DNA of 64,000 nucleotides from Opitutus sp. (GCA_024707325.1 JANPZY010000004.1:868001-932000), one strand, 5' to 3'; positions 1 to 9,688 are shown, counted from the first letter of the stretch. Made by a program: numbers and translations. Notes: generated from the letters alone by a model not told the origin.

Positions 1-885
1 ACGCTCCCACTCCAGCTTCGCCTGCTCCCGAGCACTCCGCGGCACAGGCACCCAGCCGCTCGCCGCGAAGGCCGCCGCGACTTCTTCGCCGAGCACGAAG
101 TGCCACGTCAAAAGCTCCCGCGCCACACTCTCGGCGCGCACCGCGAGCCATAACGTGAGGCCCAGCGGATAGTCGCCGGCGCGCAGATTCTCCGGCGTCG
201 GGCCAAACGCCACGCCATCTCTGCGTCCCGCGACGAGCAGCACTTTCATTTCCGCCGACGCCGGCGGCGGCGCACCGCTGAGCACGAGCGCGCCGGGTTC
301 GCGCGACGCATCGCGCCAAAGCGCTTCGACCGAATCCGAAAGCGCGACCTCCGCCTTCAGTTCGCGACCGCCCAGCACCTTCTGCCGAAAAAGCTGCAAT
401 GAAAGATCCACCTTGGGCGCGAGCGCCTTTGCGGTGATCGGACGCTCCGACCATTCGCCACCCGCACCCAACTCGCCCCAACGCGTATAACTCGCCGCCG
501 CCTCCAGGCCGAATACCGCCGCGAGCTGCGGCAAACTGAGTTCATCCGCCGGACACGCTTTTGGCACGCTGACCCAACCCGCAAAAAACGCGACCGGCAC
601 CGCACGCACCCCGCTGGGCAACTCCTCGCCCGAACGAAGAAAAATCAACCCCGCGTCCGCCGTGCCGTTCTCCAACGCGCGCCGTGCGTCGCGACTGCCC
701 GCGAGTGCGACATCAACGTCGCGTCCTGTTGTCTGCGCGGCGCTGCGTAGCGCGGCTTCGACGGCCGGCCCCGCCAGATCGCTGCCCCGCAAACGCACGG
801 GCGATTCACCCGCGCGGGCGGACAGCATCGCGGCCGCGAGCGCGGCTGTAACAACAATTCGGATACACCGGAAAATATCCTGCAT
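1..885 (-). CDS. PstS-like periplasmic substrate-binding protein, C-terminus cut by window edge
   Basis: The reading frame is open from an ATG at 885 to the first base of the window (295 codons, no stop), so the gene is partial at its C-terminus. The protein starts with a signal peptide: basic residues, a hydrophobic stretch, and an Ala-rich end with a cleavage site near SARAG (residues 22-26). The mature part has the style of a PBP-like (phosphate-type, PstS) domain: a start that binds scaffolded residues (VRLRGSDLAGP), then alternating beta/alpha segments. No permease or ATPase of a pst operon is visible, so the ligand is unknown. Alternative: an orphan PBP-like sensor protein of the kind often seen in environmental bacteria. 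The coding call is strong; the family call is moderate. Confidence 0.72.
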   Translation of the reverse strand, partial: MQDIFRCIRIVVTAALAAAMLSARAGESPVRLRGSDLAGPAVEAALRSAAQTTGRDVDVALAGSRDARRALENGTADAGLIFLRSGEELPSGVRAVPVAFFAGWVSVPKACPADELSLPQLAAVFGLEAAASYTRWGELGAGGEWSERPITAKALAPKVDLSLQLFRQKVLGGRELKAEVALSDSVEALWRDASREPGALVLSGAPPPASAEMKVLLVAGRRDGVAFGPTPENLRAGDYPLGLTLWLAVRAESVARELLTWHFVLGEEVAAAFAASGWVPVPRSAREQAKLEWER

Positions 886-967
886 GCGCGGCGATCACTC
901 TGGCGCAATCGTCCGCCGAATCGAGGGCGAACTCACAGCGAACAAGCCATTTGTCGGCTCAGCGCAT

Positions 968-1102
968 GGCGCGACCCCATGCGCATCGTGCCCCCGCCCG
1001 ATCCACACCTTGGCCCGACGTGGGACGCACCTTGGCGCGACCCGGTCCGGACTTTGGCTCGACCCGGTGCGCATCGTGTCCCGAGTCGGTGCGGACGTTG
1101 GC

Positions 1103-1107
<5 letters not shown>
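968..1107 (+). repeat. 22-bp two-palindrome array, copy 1
   Basis: About six units of a 22-bp repeat. Each unit has an A box (for example GTCCGGAC, GTGCGGAC, ATCCACAC), a 3-nt spacer often CTT or TTT, a B box (for example GGCGCGAC, GGCTCGAC, GGCCCGAC) and another 3-nt spacer. The NtrC-like gene on the minus strand has its stop codon (1103-1105) inside the last B box, so the array begins at the gene's 3' end. In plus orientation the order is A-CTT-B. The rest of the 886-1102 gap holds only the upstream region of the binding-protein gene. Confidence 0.85.
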
Positions 1108-2513
<1,406 letters not shown>

Positions 2514-2549
2514 GCCGATTAGCACTCACCACCGCCCGAATCGGGTCAA

Positions 2550-2582
2550 CGGGAAACAGAGCCTCGCCGAAGCGGGCTCTGC
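2550..2582 (-). terminator. weak hairpin terminator after the ECF sigma operon
   Basis: A stem CAGAGCC / GGCTCTG lies just past the last gene of the minus-strand sigma-factor operon. Read on the minus strand it is followed by TTTCCC, so the U-tract is poor. It sits between that operon and the NtrC-like gene. Confidence 0.4.
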
Positions 2583-2590
2583 GGGGCGAA

Positions 2591-3241
2591 TCACTTCTTC
2601 TCGGGCTCGACGAGGCGTCCGGCCAGAGGGGCCAGCGTGCTCAGCTCGAGGCTGGGCGGCGGAGATTGGTCGACGAGAGCGATAAACTGTTCACGGCGCC
2701 ACTCGAGGATCTCGCGAAGTTGTTCCCGTTGAGTTTCGTCGAGCTTGAGCTGCTTGGTGTTCCAATGCAGGCGCATCGGCACGACGATGATCGTGAGCAG
2801 GCGTTGAAGCGGACGGCGTTGAAGCTCGCGCACTTCCTCGGCCGTTAGCGGCACCGAGCTCGCGCGCTCGGCGTCTTCGCGGGCGCGGTAGAGTTCGCCG
2901 TTACGAACCAGCTCCTGAAACGCTTCCTTCTGCTCGGGCTGGAGAATCCGATCGATGCGGCGATCCATCTCGCGATCGATCTCATCCATGCGCTTGCGGA
3001 ATTCCTCGATCTGCGGACGCAGCCGCTCGATCTGGCTGGCGAGGTAGGAAAAATTGGGCGAAGGCGTCGGCGCCGGGCGCGGCGTGGTGGCATTCTCGTC
3101 TCCCGAGGGGGAAAGTTCGCCTAGCAGCGAGGGCGGCGGCGGCGGGACTTTGCAGCCCGTGCGACCGATCCACCAGCCGGCGAAGTAGCCGGCACCGAAG
3201 ACCGCAATCGTTAAGAGAGGAATGGCAACGCGAGCGTTCAT
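2591..3241 (-). CDS. membrane-anchored periplasmic coiled-coil protein, candidate metal/stress sensor
   Basis: 216 residues. One N-terminal transmembrane segment (about 5-27), a Pro-rich linker (34-65), then a long charged helical region (about 70-190) with a motif resembling LTXXQ (LKLDETQREQL). This layout fits periplasmic Spy/CpxP/ZraP- or CnrX-like proteins, which sense metals or envelope stress. The ATG overlaps the stop of the 88-residue upstream gene by one base (TGATG), so translation is probably coupled. The three-gene order (ECF sigma factor, small single-TM protein, periplasmic helical protein) matches the logic of cnrYXH-type modules. No metal ligands are obvious, so the inducer is unknown. 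Confidence 0.65.
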   Translation of the reverse strand: MNARVAIPLLTIAVFGAGYFAGWWIGRTGCKVPPPPPSLLGELSPSGDENATTPRPAPTPSPNFSYLASQIERLRPQIEEFRKRMDEIDREMDRRIDRILQPEQKEAFQELVRNGELYRAREDAERASSVPLTAEEVRELQRRPLQRLLTIIVVPMRLHWNTKQLKLDETQREQLREILEWRREQFIALVDQSPPPSLELSTLAPLAGRLVEPEKK

Positions 3242-3507
3242 CAGAGCTGTCCCAGCATCTCCGCTTCAGCGGCGATTTGCTGCCAGCCAGCGAGATTGCG
3301 GGCTGTTTCTTTGGCCGTCTGATGCGTGTGCACCGCGAAAACCGCAGCCAGACAGACGGATGCCGTCGCGAGGCTGAGAAGGATCTGACTCGTCAGTGTC
3401 GGCGCCACTTGGCGCGCGGCGCGAACGGTGCGCTCCGCAAATCCCGGCCGAAGCAGGGAAGCTGCGCGTTCGTTAAGCTCGGTCCAAGCGTGGGACTCAG
3501 GTTTCAT
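3241..3507 (-). CDS. small single-pass membrane protein, candidate anti-sigma factor
   Basis: 88 residues with an N-terminal amphipathic, probably cytoplasmic part (1-35), one transmembrane helix (about 40-60, ILLSLATASVCLAAVFAV) and a short outer tail. It starts 11 nt inside the end of the ECF sigma gene and overlaps the start of the periplasmic protein gene by one base. Small membrane proteins in this position usually bind and hold the sigma factor at the membrane, as CnrY does. There is no ZAS zinc motif (HxxxCxxC), so this would be a non-zinc type. Function is inferred from context only. Confidence 0.6.
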   Translation of the reverse strand: MKPESHAWTELNERAASLLRPGFAERTVRAARQVAPTLTSQILLSLATASVCLAAVFAVHTHQTAKETARNLAGWQQIAAEAEMLGQL

Positions 3508-4168
3508 GTGATGGTGTGTAAAATTTTCTAAGTTTCTCGCGGGCGCGGTGCAATCGAGCTTTCACCGCCATGATCGTCGTGCCGGTAGCCGCGGCCATCT
3601 CGGCCTGACTGCGGCCTTCCTGCGCCAGCGCCAGCAAGGCGCGATCCTTGGGCGGGAGTTGCTGCAGCGCGTGCCGCAACGCATCCAGCTCCTCGCTGTC
3701 CACCCCACCCGGCGGTTCGGGGATGTTTTCGTGCTCGTCCCCGAAGGGCGTGAAAATCCGCCGCAGTTTCTGGCGCCGCAGATGGTCGATGCAGGTGTTG
3801 CGAGCCAGTCGGAACAGCCACGCTTCGAACTGCGCCACATCGTGCAGCCGATCGAGCGCGCGGATCATTTTGATGAAGACCATCTGCGAGAGGTCCTCGA
3901 CCGCGTCGCTGCGACCCGTGATCGCGTAAACAAAACCCGCCACCCGCCGCTGGTAACTGGTCACCAGCGTGCGCTGCGCCGCCTCGTCGCCTTGCTGAGC
4001 AAGGCGAACCAAGGAGCCCAGATCGGGAGAGTCGGCTGGTTCGGATCGAGAGCATGGGTGCGAACCGCCTGACGAGGTCTTGTCCGAAAAGATACGAATA
4101 TATTCTTTTCCCAGAACGCCGCGCCTCACTGCAACCTTTCTTATCGGTTCGGCGTCACGGAGGCGCAT
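3497..4168 (-). CDS. ECF RNA polymerase sigma factor
   Basis: Sigma-70 region 2 is clear (about 80-140: YQRRVAGFVYAITGR, DAVEDLSQMVFIKMIRALD, WLFRLARNTCIDHLRRQK), and so is region 4 (ALQQLPPKDRALLALAQEGRSQAEMAAATG followed by the helix-turn-helix VKARLHRAREKLRK). It redirects RNA polymerase to stress promoters. The first gene of a three-gene operon; its 3' end overlaps the candidate anti-sigma gene by 11 nt. The start is uncertain: the ATG at 4168 would place the 5' end on top of the start codon of the divergent lipoprotein gene (4167), and no Shine-Dalgarno is visible. A TTG at 4012 just before SLVRLAQQGDE is an alternative. Confidence 0.88.
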   Translation of the reverse strand: MRLRDAEPIRKVAVRRGVLGKEYIRIFSDKTSSGGSHPCSRSEPADSPDLGSLVRLAQQGDEAAQRTLVTSYQRRVAGFVYAITGRSDAVEDLSQMVFIKMIRALDRLHDVAQFEAWLFRLARNTCIDHLRRQKLRRIFTPFGDEHENIPEPPGGVDSEELDALRHALQQLPPKDRALLALAQEGRSQAEMAAATGTTIMAVKARLHRAREKLRKFYTPSHET

Positions 4169-4757
4169 GAAAATCCGCCCTTCCCGTGTGGTGCTTTTAA
4201 TTGGCTCGGCCGTCCTGGCGTTCATCCTGTCGACTACGGGCTGCTCGTCGCCCGAACGTCGTCCGCCTCCGCCCAATACGGCTCCGATCGCGCCGGCGCC
4301 CAAGGTCGTGCAGGAAGGCAGCGAGACCTTCTTCGAAGGCAGGTTGCGCGTCACGGCCCGTCTGGGGTCGTTCCCGCCTCCCCGACGAGTCCCTCCTGGC
4401 GGGCCGGAGGACGACGGACGTCGCGGCCGGCGCGGTGGACCGGATGGCGAGGGCATGGGCGGACCGACGGCCATGGGCATGCCGGGCGTCTCGCTTCAGG
4501 TCTCGCTTGAAAATCTTTCCGAGGAACCGCTCGAAATCCGCGTGCGCGATGTCGTCTCGGAGCTCGGCAACTTCGCCGCACGCCCGGAGCGAGTCCTGCT
4601 CGCGCCGGGAGAAAGCGCCCCTCTCGATCGGATGAACTCCCGGCTGATTGATGCGACTTACGAGATTCCCGTGCGCGTCGTGCTGGCGCTGGACGCCCAA
4701 GAGGAAACGAAAGACATCATGCTGCGCACAGTCCGGACCGCACGAGAACCGCGCTGA
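4167..4757 (+). CDS. secreted lipoprotein of unknown function
   Basis: 196 residues. The ATG at 4167 has a good Shine-Dalgarno (CGGAGG at 4158-4163), which decides the start. A signal peptide ends in a lipobox-like LSTTGC (residues about 20-25), so lipid attachment to Cys is likely. A Pro-rich linker and an Arg/Gly/Pro-rich low-complexity stretch (about 70-110) precede a compact beta-rich C-terminal region (SLQVSLENLSEEPLEIRVRD). I do not recognise the family. It diverges from the ECF operon with overlapping 5' ends, which suggests it may be controlled by or linked to that sigma factor. Confidence 0.7.
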   Translation: MKIRPSRVVLLIGSAVLAFILSTTGCSSPERRPPPPNTAPIAPAPKVVQEGSETFFEGRLRVTARLGSFPPPRRVPPGGPEDDGRRGRRGGPDGEGMGGPTAMGMPGVSLQVSLENLSEEPLEIRVRDVVSELGNFAARPERVLLAPGESAPLDRMNSRLIDATYEIPVRVVLALDAQEETKDIMLRTVRTAREPR

Positions 4758-4765
4758 CGCGCCGC

Positions 4766-5950
4766 TCACTGCAGCATACGGACGCGGCGGTCCTTCCGCG
4801 GAAACTGGAGCGTCACGAGCGTGCCCACGCCCTCCTTGCTCTCGATTCCGATCTGGCCGCCGTGTTCGCGCATGATGCGCTGCACGATCATCAGGCCGAG
4901 CCCCGTGCCGCCGACCTTGGTCGTATGATACGGCTGGAAGAGCTTCACCAAGTCCTCCTGCTTGATGCCGCTGCCGCTGTCTCCAAAAAGCAAATACACC
5001 CAATCGTCGTCCGCGCGCGACCACACGCGGAGGCGGCCGCCCGGCTTCATCGCTTCGACGGCGTTTTTGATCAGGTTGAAAAACACCTGCTTGAGCTGGT
5101 TGTGATCCGCCATCACCCCCGGAAGCGCAGCGGGCGTCTCCGCCTCGACCGTGATGCCGCGGTCAGCGAGCTCGTCCTGCTGGAAGCGCAGCACCTCGGC
5201 CAGCACTTCGGCGAGATTCGTCTCCGCCAGATCGGGCGGGCTCGGCCGGATCGCCTCGAGGAAATGTCCGATGATGCCGTCGAGCCGCTGCACCTCCGCC
5301 TGACAGATGCGAATTGAATCCTGCAGCGCGGTCGCATCTCGATCAGCCCCCGCAAGTCGGAGTTTTTTCAGGCGCCGTTCGATCAGTTGCAGATGAATCG
5401 TGAGCGAGTTGAGCGGATTGCCGAGTTCGTGCGCGACGCCGGCGGCGAGCAGCAACACCGATGAGGTGCGTTCGCTCTCGATGCGTTCTTCCGTCGATTG
5501 TTTGTCGCGCGTGATGTCGGAGAGAATCACCGCGAAACGTCGCGGCGCGCCCTTCCCTTCCGGTCGAAACGGCACCATGTAGAGCCGCACCGTGCGCGGT
5601 TCCGGATACGTAAGTTCGAATTCGCGCGCGACGACCGGCGTCGCCGAAAGTCCATCGTCACCGAGCGCCGCCTCGAGCGACATCCGCAGCCCCGGCACGA
5701 GGCGCCAGAGAATCTGGCCGGCGACTTCGTCCTGCCCGAGTCCGATCAATCGCTGTGCGGCGGCGTTGGCGTATTCGATGCGACCGTCGCCGCCGATCAC
5801 GAGCACACCTTCCTGCAGGATGTTGAAAATATCCTCGAACAACCCGCGCTCGCGCGCGAGTCGCTGCACGAGATTCGTGAGGTTCACCGAATCAAGTGCG
5901 TCGAGCCGCCCGAGCACGCGGTCCAACGAGGTGTTTTTCTTGCCGGCCAT
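4766..5950 (-). CDS. soluble PAS-domain histidine kinase (NtrB-like)
   Basis: 394 residues, no transmembrane segment. An N-terminal helical region, a PAS domain (about 38-150, ILQEGVLVIGGDGRIEYAN), the phospho-acceptor helix with His174 in AAGVAHELGNPLNSL, and an HATPase_c domain with an N box (FNLIKNAVEAMKPGG), G1 (DSGSGIKQED) and G2 (GGTGLGLMIVQRIMREHGG). It autophosphorylates and would pass phosphate to a response regulator. The NtrC-like regulator at 1103-2513 is the only candidate partner nearby. The gene ends 8 nt from the convergent lipoprotein gene, which leaves almost no room for a terminator. Confidence 0.9.
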   Translation of the reverse strand: MAGKKNTSLDRVLGRLDALDSVNLTNLVQRLARERGLFEDIFNILQEGVLVIGGDGRIEYANAAAQRLIGLGQDEVAGQILWRLVPGLRMSLEAALGDDGLSATPVVAREFELTYPEPRTVRLYMVPFRPEGKGAPRRFAVILSDITRDKQSTEERIESERTSSVLLLAAGVAHELGNPLNSLTIHLQLIERRLKKLRLAGADRDATALQDSIRICQAEVQRLDGIIGHFLEAIRPSPPDLAETNLAEVLAEVLRFQQDELADRGITVEAETPAALPGVMADHNQLKQVFFNLIKNAVEAMKPGGRLRVWSRADDDWVYLLFGDSGSGIKQEDLVKLFQPYHTTKVGGTGLGLMIVQRIMREHGGQIGIESKEGVGTLVTLQFPRKDRRVRMLQ

Positions 5951-6002
5951 GCGGGGCTATTTGGCGGTGGTCGCGCGCTTTGGCAAGGAGCGGTGCCCGC
6001 GC

Positions 6003-6776
6003 TTACTCGGTGGCGGTGGACTCCTCCGCCAGGAAATCGAGCTGACCGGGATCGACGCGCTGCGCGAAGAGCTTGCGCAAAAACATCTCGCGATGGTGCA
6101 CGCAGCGTCCGAGCCGCAGCAGCGCCTCGCGATGCTCCTCGGTGCCGTAGCCTTTGTGCTGCGCGAAACCGTAGCCGGGGTGCTGCGTGTCGAGGTCGTT
6201 CATCAACCGGTCGCGCGTGACCTTCGCGATGATCGAGGCCATCGCCACGCAGAGCGAACGCGCATCGCCGTTGACCACGCCTTCGTGCGGATACGGAAAA
6301 CTGCGCAGCGGCAAACCGTCGATCAGGATGCGCGCGGACACGGTCGGTTGAAAACTCGCGATCTCCTCCGGTGGCGAAAACAGATCCGGCTCCTTCTTGT
6401 GCTCGAACGCACTCGGCGGATAAATCCCCTCCAGCGCGCGGCGCATCGCGAGCTTCGTGGCGCCGAGGATGTTGAACTGCTCGATCTCCCACACCTCGGC
6501 CACGCCGAAGTTCGCATGGATCTGTCCCTGCCCCGCCAGCGTTTCGAAATCGAACCACAACTCCTCGCGTTCGAGGGCGGTGAGTTGTTTCGAATCGTTC
6601 ACGCGTCCGGCTCGGGTGAGCGCCCAACGGCTCTCGAGAAAATCGCGCGTCACCAAAACCGCCGCCGCCACCACGGGTCCGGCAAGCGCACCGCGGCCCG
6701 CCTCATCGACACCGATGAGACTGCCAACGCCCTCAATGCGTTTGAGGTCGAATCCGCGAAGCTGACGACGGGCCAT
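6003..6776 (-). CDS. rnhB: ribonuclease HII
   Basis: 257 residues. Cleaves RNA in RNA-DNA hybrids, including single ribonucleotides in DNA. The family signature GVDEAGRGALAGPV gives catalytic Asp24 and Glu25. Later acidic motifs are ILIDGLPL and NGDARSLCVAMASIIAKVTRDR (a GDxxS..IAxASIxAKVxRD variant). The ATG at 6776 starts just before the first conserved segment; a GTG at 6842 would add a poorly conserved 22-residue tail. An insertion-like stretch between residues 120 and 150 (YPPSAFEHKKEPDLFSPP) makes it a little longer than E. coli RnhB. RNase HIII is encoded 1.5 kb away. Confidence 0.95.
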   Translation of the reverse strand: MARRQLRGFDLKRIEGVGSLIGVDEAGRGALAGPVVAAAVLVTRDFLESRWALTRAGRVNDSKQLTALEREELWFDFETLAGQGQIHANFGVAEVWEIEQFNILGATKLAMRRALEGIYPPSAFEHKKEPDLFSPPEEIASFQPTVSARILIDGLPLRSFPYPHEGVVNGDARSLCVAMASIIAKVTRDRLMNDLDTQHPGYGFAQHKGYGTEEHREALLRLGRCVHHREMFLRKLFAQRVDPGQLDFLAEESTATE

Positions 6777-6888
6777 TCGTGAGGTTTTGTAGGAGAGTTT
6801 GCCCCACGTGCAAGGCGTCGGTGCGGCCCGCGGCGCTCTCACCCGCCCGCTCGCCTTTTCCCCTGGCCTCGCTAAGGTAACGCCAACG

Positions 6889-7371
6889 ATGAACTTGTTG
6901 GAGACATTCGAGTTCCTGAGCTACGTGGTGACCGTCGTCGGTCTCCCGTTTGCGATCATCGTTTACCTGCTCGATCAACGAAAAGAGCGGCGCAACGAGG
7001 ACGAGGAAATCTTCCAACGTCTCTCCGACGAATACCGCGAGTTTCTCAAGCTGGTGCTCGACAACGCCGACCTGCAACTCCTCCGCCGCGACGGTGCGAA
7101 ACAGGATCTCAGCGAAGAACAAAAAGAGCGGCGGCTCGCGATCTTCGGCATCCTCATCTCGCTCTTCGAACGCGCCTACCTGCTCGTCTACGAGGAAGCC
7201 ATGGACAAACAGACGCGCCGCCTCTGGCAATCGTGGGAAGACTACATGCGCGAATGGGTTCGCCGTGCCGATTTCCGCGACGCACTCCCCGGTCTCTGCG
7301 AAGGCGAAGACGAAGATTTCACGCGCTACATCAAAACCCTCGCCGAAGAAGAGCGCGGCGCCCGTCGCTAA
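6889..7371 (+). CDS. small membrane-anchored helical protein of unknown function
   Basis: 160 residues. One N-terminal membrane segment (about 8-28, LSYVVTVVGLPFAIIVYLL), then the charged turn DQRKERRNEDEEIFQRLSDEYREFLKL, and a long, mostly helical cytoplasmic part rich in aromatic and acidic residues. I have seen similar proteins annotated only as hypothetical, and I do not assign a function. The start at 6889 is supported by the membrane segment following directly; longer starts upstream lack conserved-looking sequence. The 112-nt gap to rnhB holds both divergent promoters. Confidence 0.75.
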   Translation: MNLLETFEFLSYVVTVVGLPFAIIVYLLDQRKERRNEDEEIFQRLSDEYREFLKLVLDNADLQLLRRDGAKQDLSEEQKERRLAIFGILISLFERAYLLVYEEAMDKQTRRLWQSWEDYMREWVRRADFRDALPGLCEGEDEDFTRYIKTLAEEERGARR

Positions 7372-7384
7372 GTCTTCCAAACCG

Positions 7385-7531
7385 AATCACGGAAACACGG
7401 AAGCACGGAAAGAAAGCCTGAAGAGGTCACTATGCGGAGCGGTTCTACGTTGGATCGATTCCGTGTTTCCGTTCTTCCGTGTTTCCGTGATTCAACTCCT
7501 CCGCGCTTCCGCTCTTCCGCGTTTCCGCGAT
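7385..7531. repeat. large imperfect inverted repeat, CACGGAAA type, copy 1
   Basis: Left arm built from CACGGAAA/CACGGAAG words and right arms from TTCCGTGTTTCCGTGATT-like and TTCCGCG words, with about 60 bp between. It fills most of the gap between the convergent ends of the small membrane protein gene and rnhC. Related elements lie at 8568, 11478, 17824, 25661 and 33631. Confidence 0.75.
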
Positions 7532-7551
7532 CGGCACTCCTCTTCCGCGCC

Positions 7552-8572
7552 TCACCACTCCATTTTTGCGGGCGGTTCCTTGAGCGGGAGTTCGTCGAGT
7601 TTTCCGGCGGCGGAAACGACCTCGTAGGCGGTGCGGAAATGCAGCTTCGCGAAATTTCCCAGCGCACGCGCGCCGAACTTTTCGATGATGCGATGCGCCT
7701 GCTGCTTCACCAGCGGGCCGGCGCCTTTCTGCAGCTTATCGCCGAACTCGCGTGAAAGCAGATTCATCTGCCGCACGAATTCCGCGCGCGCGACGACCGA
7801 CGCCGCCGCGACGACCGGATCTTCTTCCGCCTTCGTGCGCATTTTCAGTTCGAAGCCCGTCACGTTTTTTCCGCGCGAGTTCGCGCTGCACCAGCGGTTG
7901 CTCGGAAAACTGGTCCAGCAAACCCCACGTGACCGGTTTCGCCGCCAGCGCCTGGGTGAGCGCCGTCGCATGCTGCCAGGCGAGCAGCGAGTTCAGGTTC
8001 GCGCGCGGACGCGACATCAGCTCGTTGTATTTCGGCATGCCGCAGAAGCACGTGCGCGCGACCACGCCAGGCGTCTCGCGGATGATTTTATCCAGCTCGA
8101 AGATCCGCGCTTCGGTGATTTTCTTGGAATCCTGCACGCCGGCTTTGCGCCACGCGTCGATCGCCGGCTTGTCCGCGATCACGGTCGCCGCGATCACAGG
8201 GCCGAAAAAGTCGCCTTTGCCGCTCTCGTCGAGGCCCGCGTGCGATTCGAACCACTCGGGATGCAGCACCTCGTCGTAGCCGAGCTTGGGCGCGCCGGTG
8301 ACTTCCGGCTCGAGCGTGTCACGGACGAAATCCTCCGTGCCTTTGCCGGCGATCACGACCTTGCCGCTCGTGTAGGCGGAGAGGTTGATCTTCAAGTGCT
8401 CGGCCTTGAACGCGAACCGCGTATAGGCGACCTCGAACGGCGTAAAATGCCGCGCTTCGCAGATCGCGCGCAGCTTTTCCATCTGCGCGTCATCGAGCTT
8501 CACCGTGTAGGAAGCGATTTTCTTCGGCGCGTCGTCGTCGGTCGTCTTTTTCGGCACGCCGCGATTCGCCAC
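7552..8572 (-). CDS. rnhC: ribonuclease HIII (frameshift in a six-base A run)
   Basis: Cleaves RNA-DNA hybrids. The N-terminal TBP-like substrate-binding domain (about 15-90, IASYTVKLDDAQMEKLRAIC) is followed by the catalytic domain with HAGLDESGKGDFFGPV (the DESGKGD signature of RNase HIII). The first frame degenerates after QRELARKK; the other frame continues correctly with NVTGFELKMRTKAEEDPVVAAASVVARAEFV to a stop at 7552. The switch falls in the run of six A (minus strand) at 7865-7870, which is one base too long. The repaired length is about 339 residues, normal for the family. The start is a GTG at 8572 or 8557. The former lies inside the palindromic repeat shared with the divergent mutY. 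Confidence 0.88.
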
Positions 8573-8655
8573 AAAAAGCCGCGAAAACGCACGAAAAATT
8601 AACCGCAGGCTTCATCTCCCGCCGCTTTTCGTGCTCTGTCGTGCCTCTTCGTGGC
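8568..8655. repeat. inverted repeat, CACGAAAA type, forming the rnhC-mutY divergent spacer
   Basis: The left arm GCCACAAAAAGCCGCGAAAA with further CACGAAAA words mirrors the right arm TTTTCGTGC...CGTGGC. The GTG start codons of both divergent genes (rnhC at 8572, mutY at 8651) fall in the terminal GTGGC of each arm, so the element occupies the complete promoter region. Confidence 0.75.
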
Positions 8656-9688
8656 TTCCGCTTCCGAGCAACTCGTCGCCAACACGACCGGCTTCCAATC
8701 CGCCCTCCTCGGCTGGTATCGCACGCACGCGCGCGTGCTGCCGTGGCGCGTCGCTCCCTCGCCTTACAAAACCGTCGTCAGCGAGTTCATGCTGCAGCAG
8801 ACGCAGGTGAAAACCGTGCTGCCCTACTTCGCGCGCTGGCTGGACGTTTTGCCCGATTTCCCCGCGCTCGCGGCCGCGTCCGAGGAACAGGTTCTCAAAC
8901 TCTGGGAAGGGCTCGGCTACTACTCGCGCGCGCGAAATCTTCATCGGCTCGCGAAGGAAATCGTCGCGCGTCCTGCGCTGCCGCGCACGCCCGCCGAGTG
9001 GCGCGAGCTTCCCGGCATCGGTCCCTACACCGCCGCGGCGATCACAAGCATTTCGTTCGGTGCTCCCGCCGCGTGCGTCGATGGCAACGTCGTTCGCATC
9101 CTCGCGCGACTCACCGCCGATGCGACGCCGTTTCGCGACTCCGCGAGCGCGGCCAAAGCCTTCGCGCCGCTCGCCGACGCACTCCTCTCGTCCACCGATC
9201 CCGGCGATCACAACCAGGCGATGATGGAACTCGGCGCGACGGTTTGCTTCCGCCAGAAACCGCTTTGTCTCACGTGTCCCGTGCGCACGTTCTGCGCTGC
9301 CGGAAAAACTGGCACCGCGGAGCAGTTTCCGAAACTCGCGCCGAAGCAGATGGAGCAAGTCACCGTGGTTCGCGCATGGTGCGAACACGATGGCGCGCTG
9401 CTCCTTCATCGCGCCGCAGCCGACGCAAAACGTTTCGCTGGCATGCACGAACTTCCGTCGGCCGAACACCTCGCGCTCAATCCCGCGACCGTGCAGCGCG
9501 GCGAACTGCTCGCGAAAAAGAAACGCGGCATCACGCGCTATCAGATCACCGAGTTGATCCACCGCACGCCGCCGCCGCGCGGAAAACTCTCGTCCGAACT
9601 CGTGTGGCTCCCGCTCGCCGAGTTGGAAAACGTGACCTTCTCCGGCCCCCACCGCCGCTGGATCCGCGAGATCTTCGCGACTCGATAA
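8651..9688 (+). CDS. mutY: A/G-specific adenine DNA glycosylase
   Basis: 345 residues. Removes adenine mispaired with 8-oxoguanine. Motifs: catalytic Glu45 in SEFMLQQTQV, the helix-hairpin-helix LPGIGPYTAAAI (120-131), catalytic Asp144 in CVDGNVVRIL, and the [4Fe-4S] ligands Cys199, Cys206, Cys209 and Cys215 (C-x6-C-x2-C-x5-C). The C-terminal NUDIX-like domain that checks the 8-oxoG side (about 235-345) is present. The GTG start at 8651 gives a protein of usual length. It diverges from rnhC, so two genome-maintenance genes share one promoter region. Confidence 0.96.
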   Translation: MASASEQLVANTTGFQSALLGWYRTHARVLPWRVAPSPYKTVVSEFMLQQTQVKTVLPYFARWLDVLPDFPALAAASEEQVLKLWEGLGYYSRARNLHRLAKEIVARPALPRTPAEWRELPGIGPYTAAAITSISFGAPAACVDGNVVRILARLTADATPFRDSASAAKAFAPLADALLSSTDPGDHNQAMMELGATVCFRQKPLCLTCPVRTFCAAGKTGTAEQFPKLAPKQMEQVTVVRAWCEHDGALLLHRAAADAKRFAGMHELPSAEHLALNPATVQRGELLAKKKRGITRYQITELIHRTPPPRGKLSSELVWLPLAELENVTFSGPHRRWIREIFATR

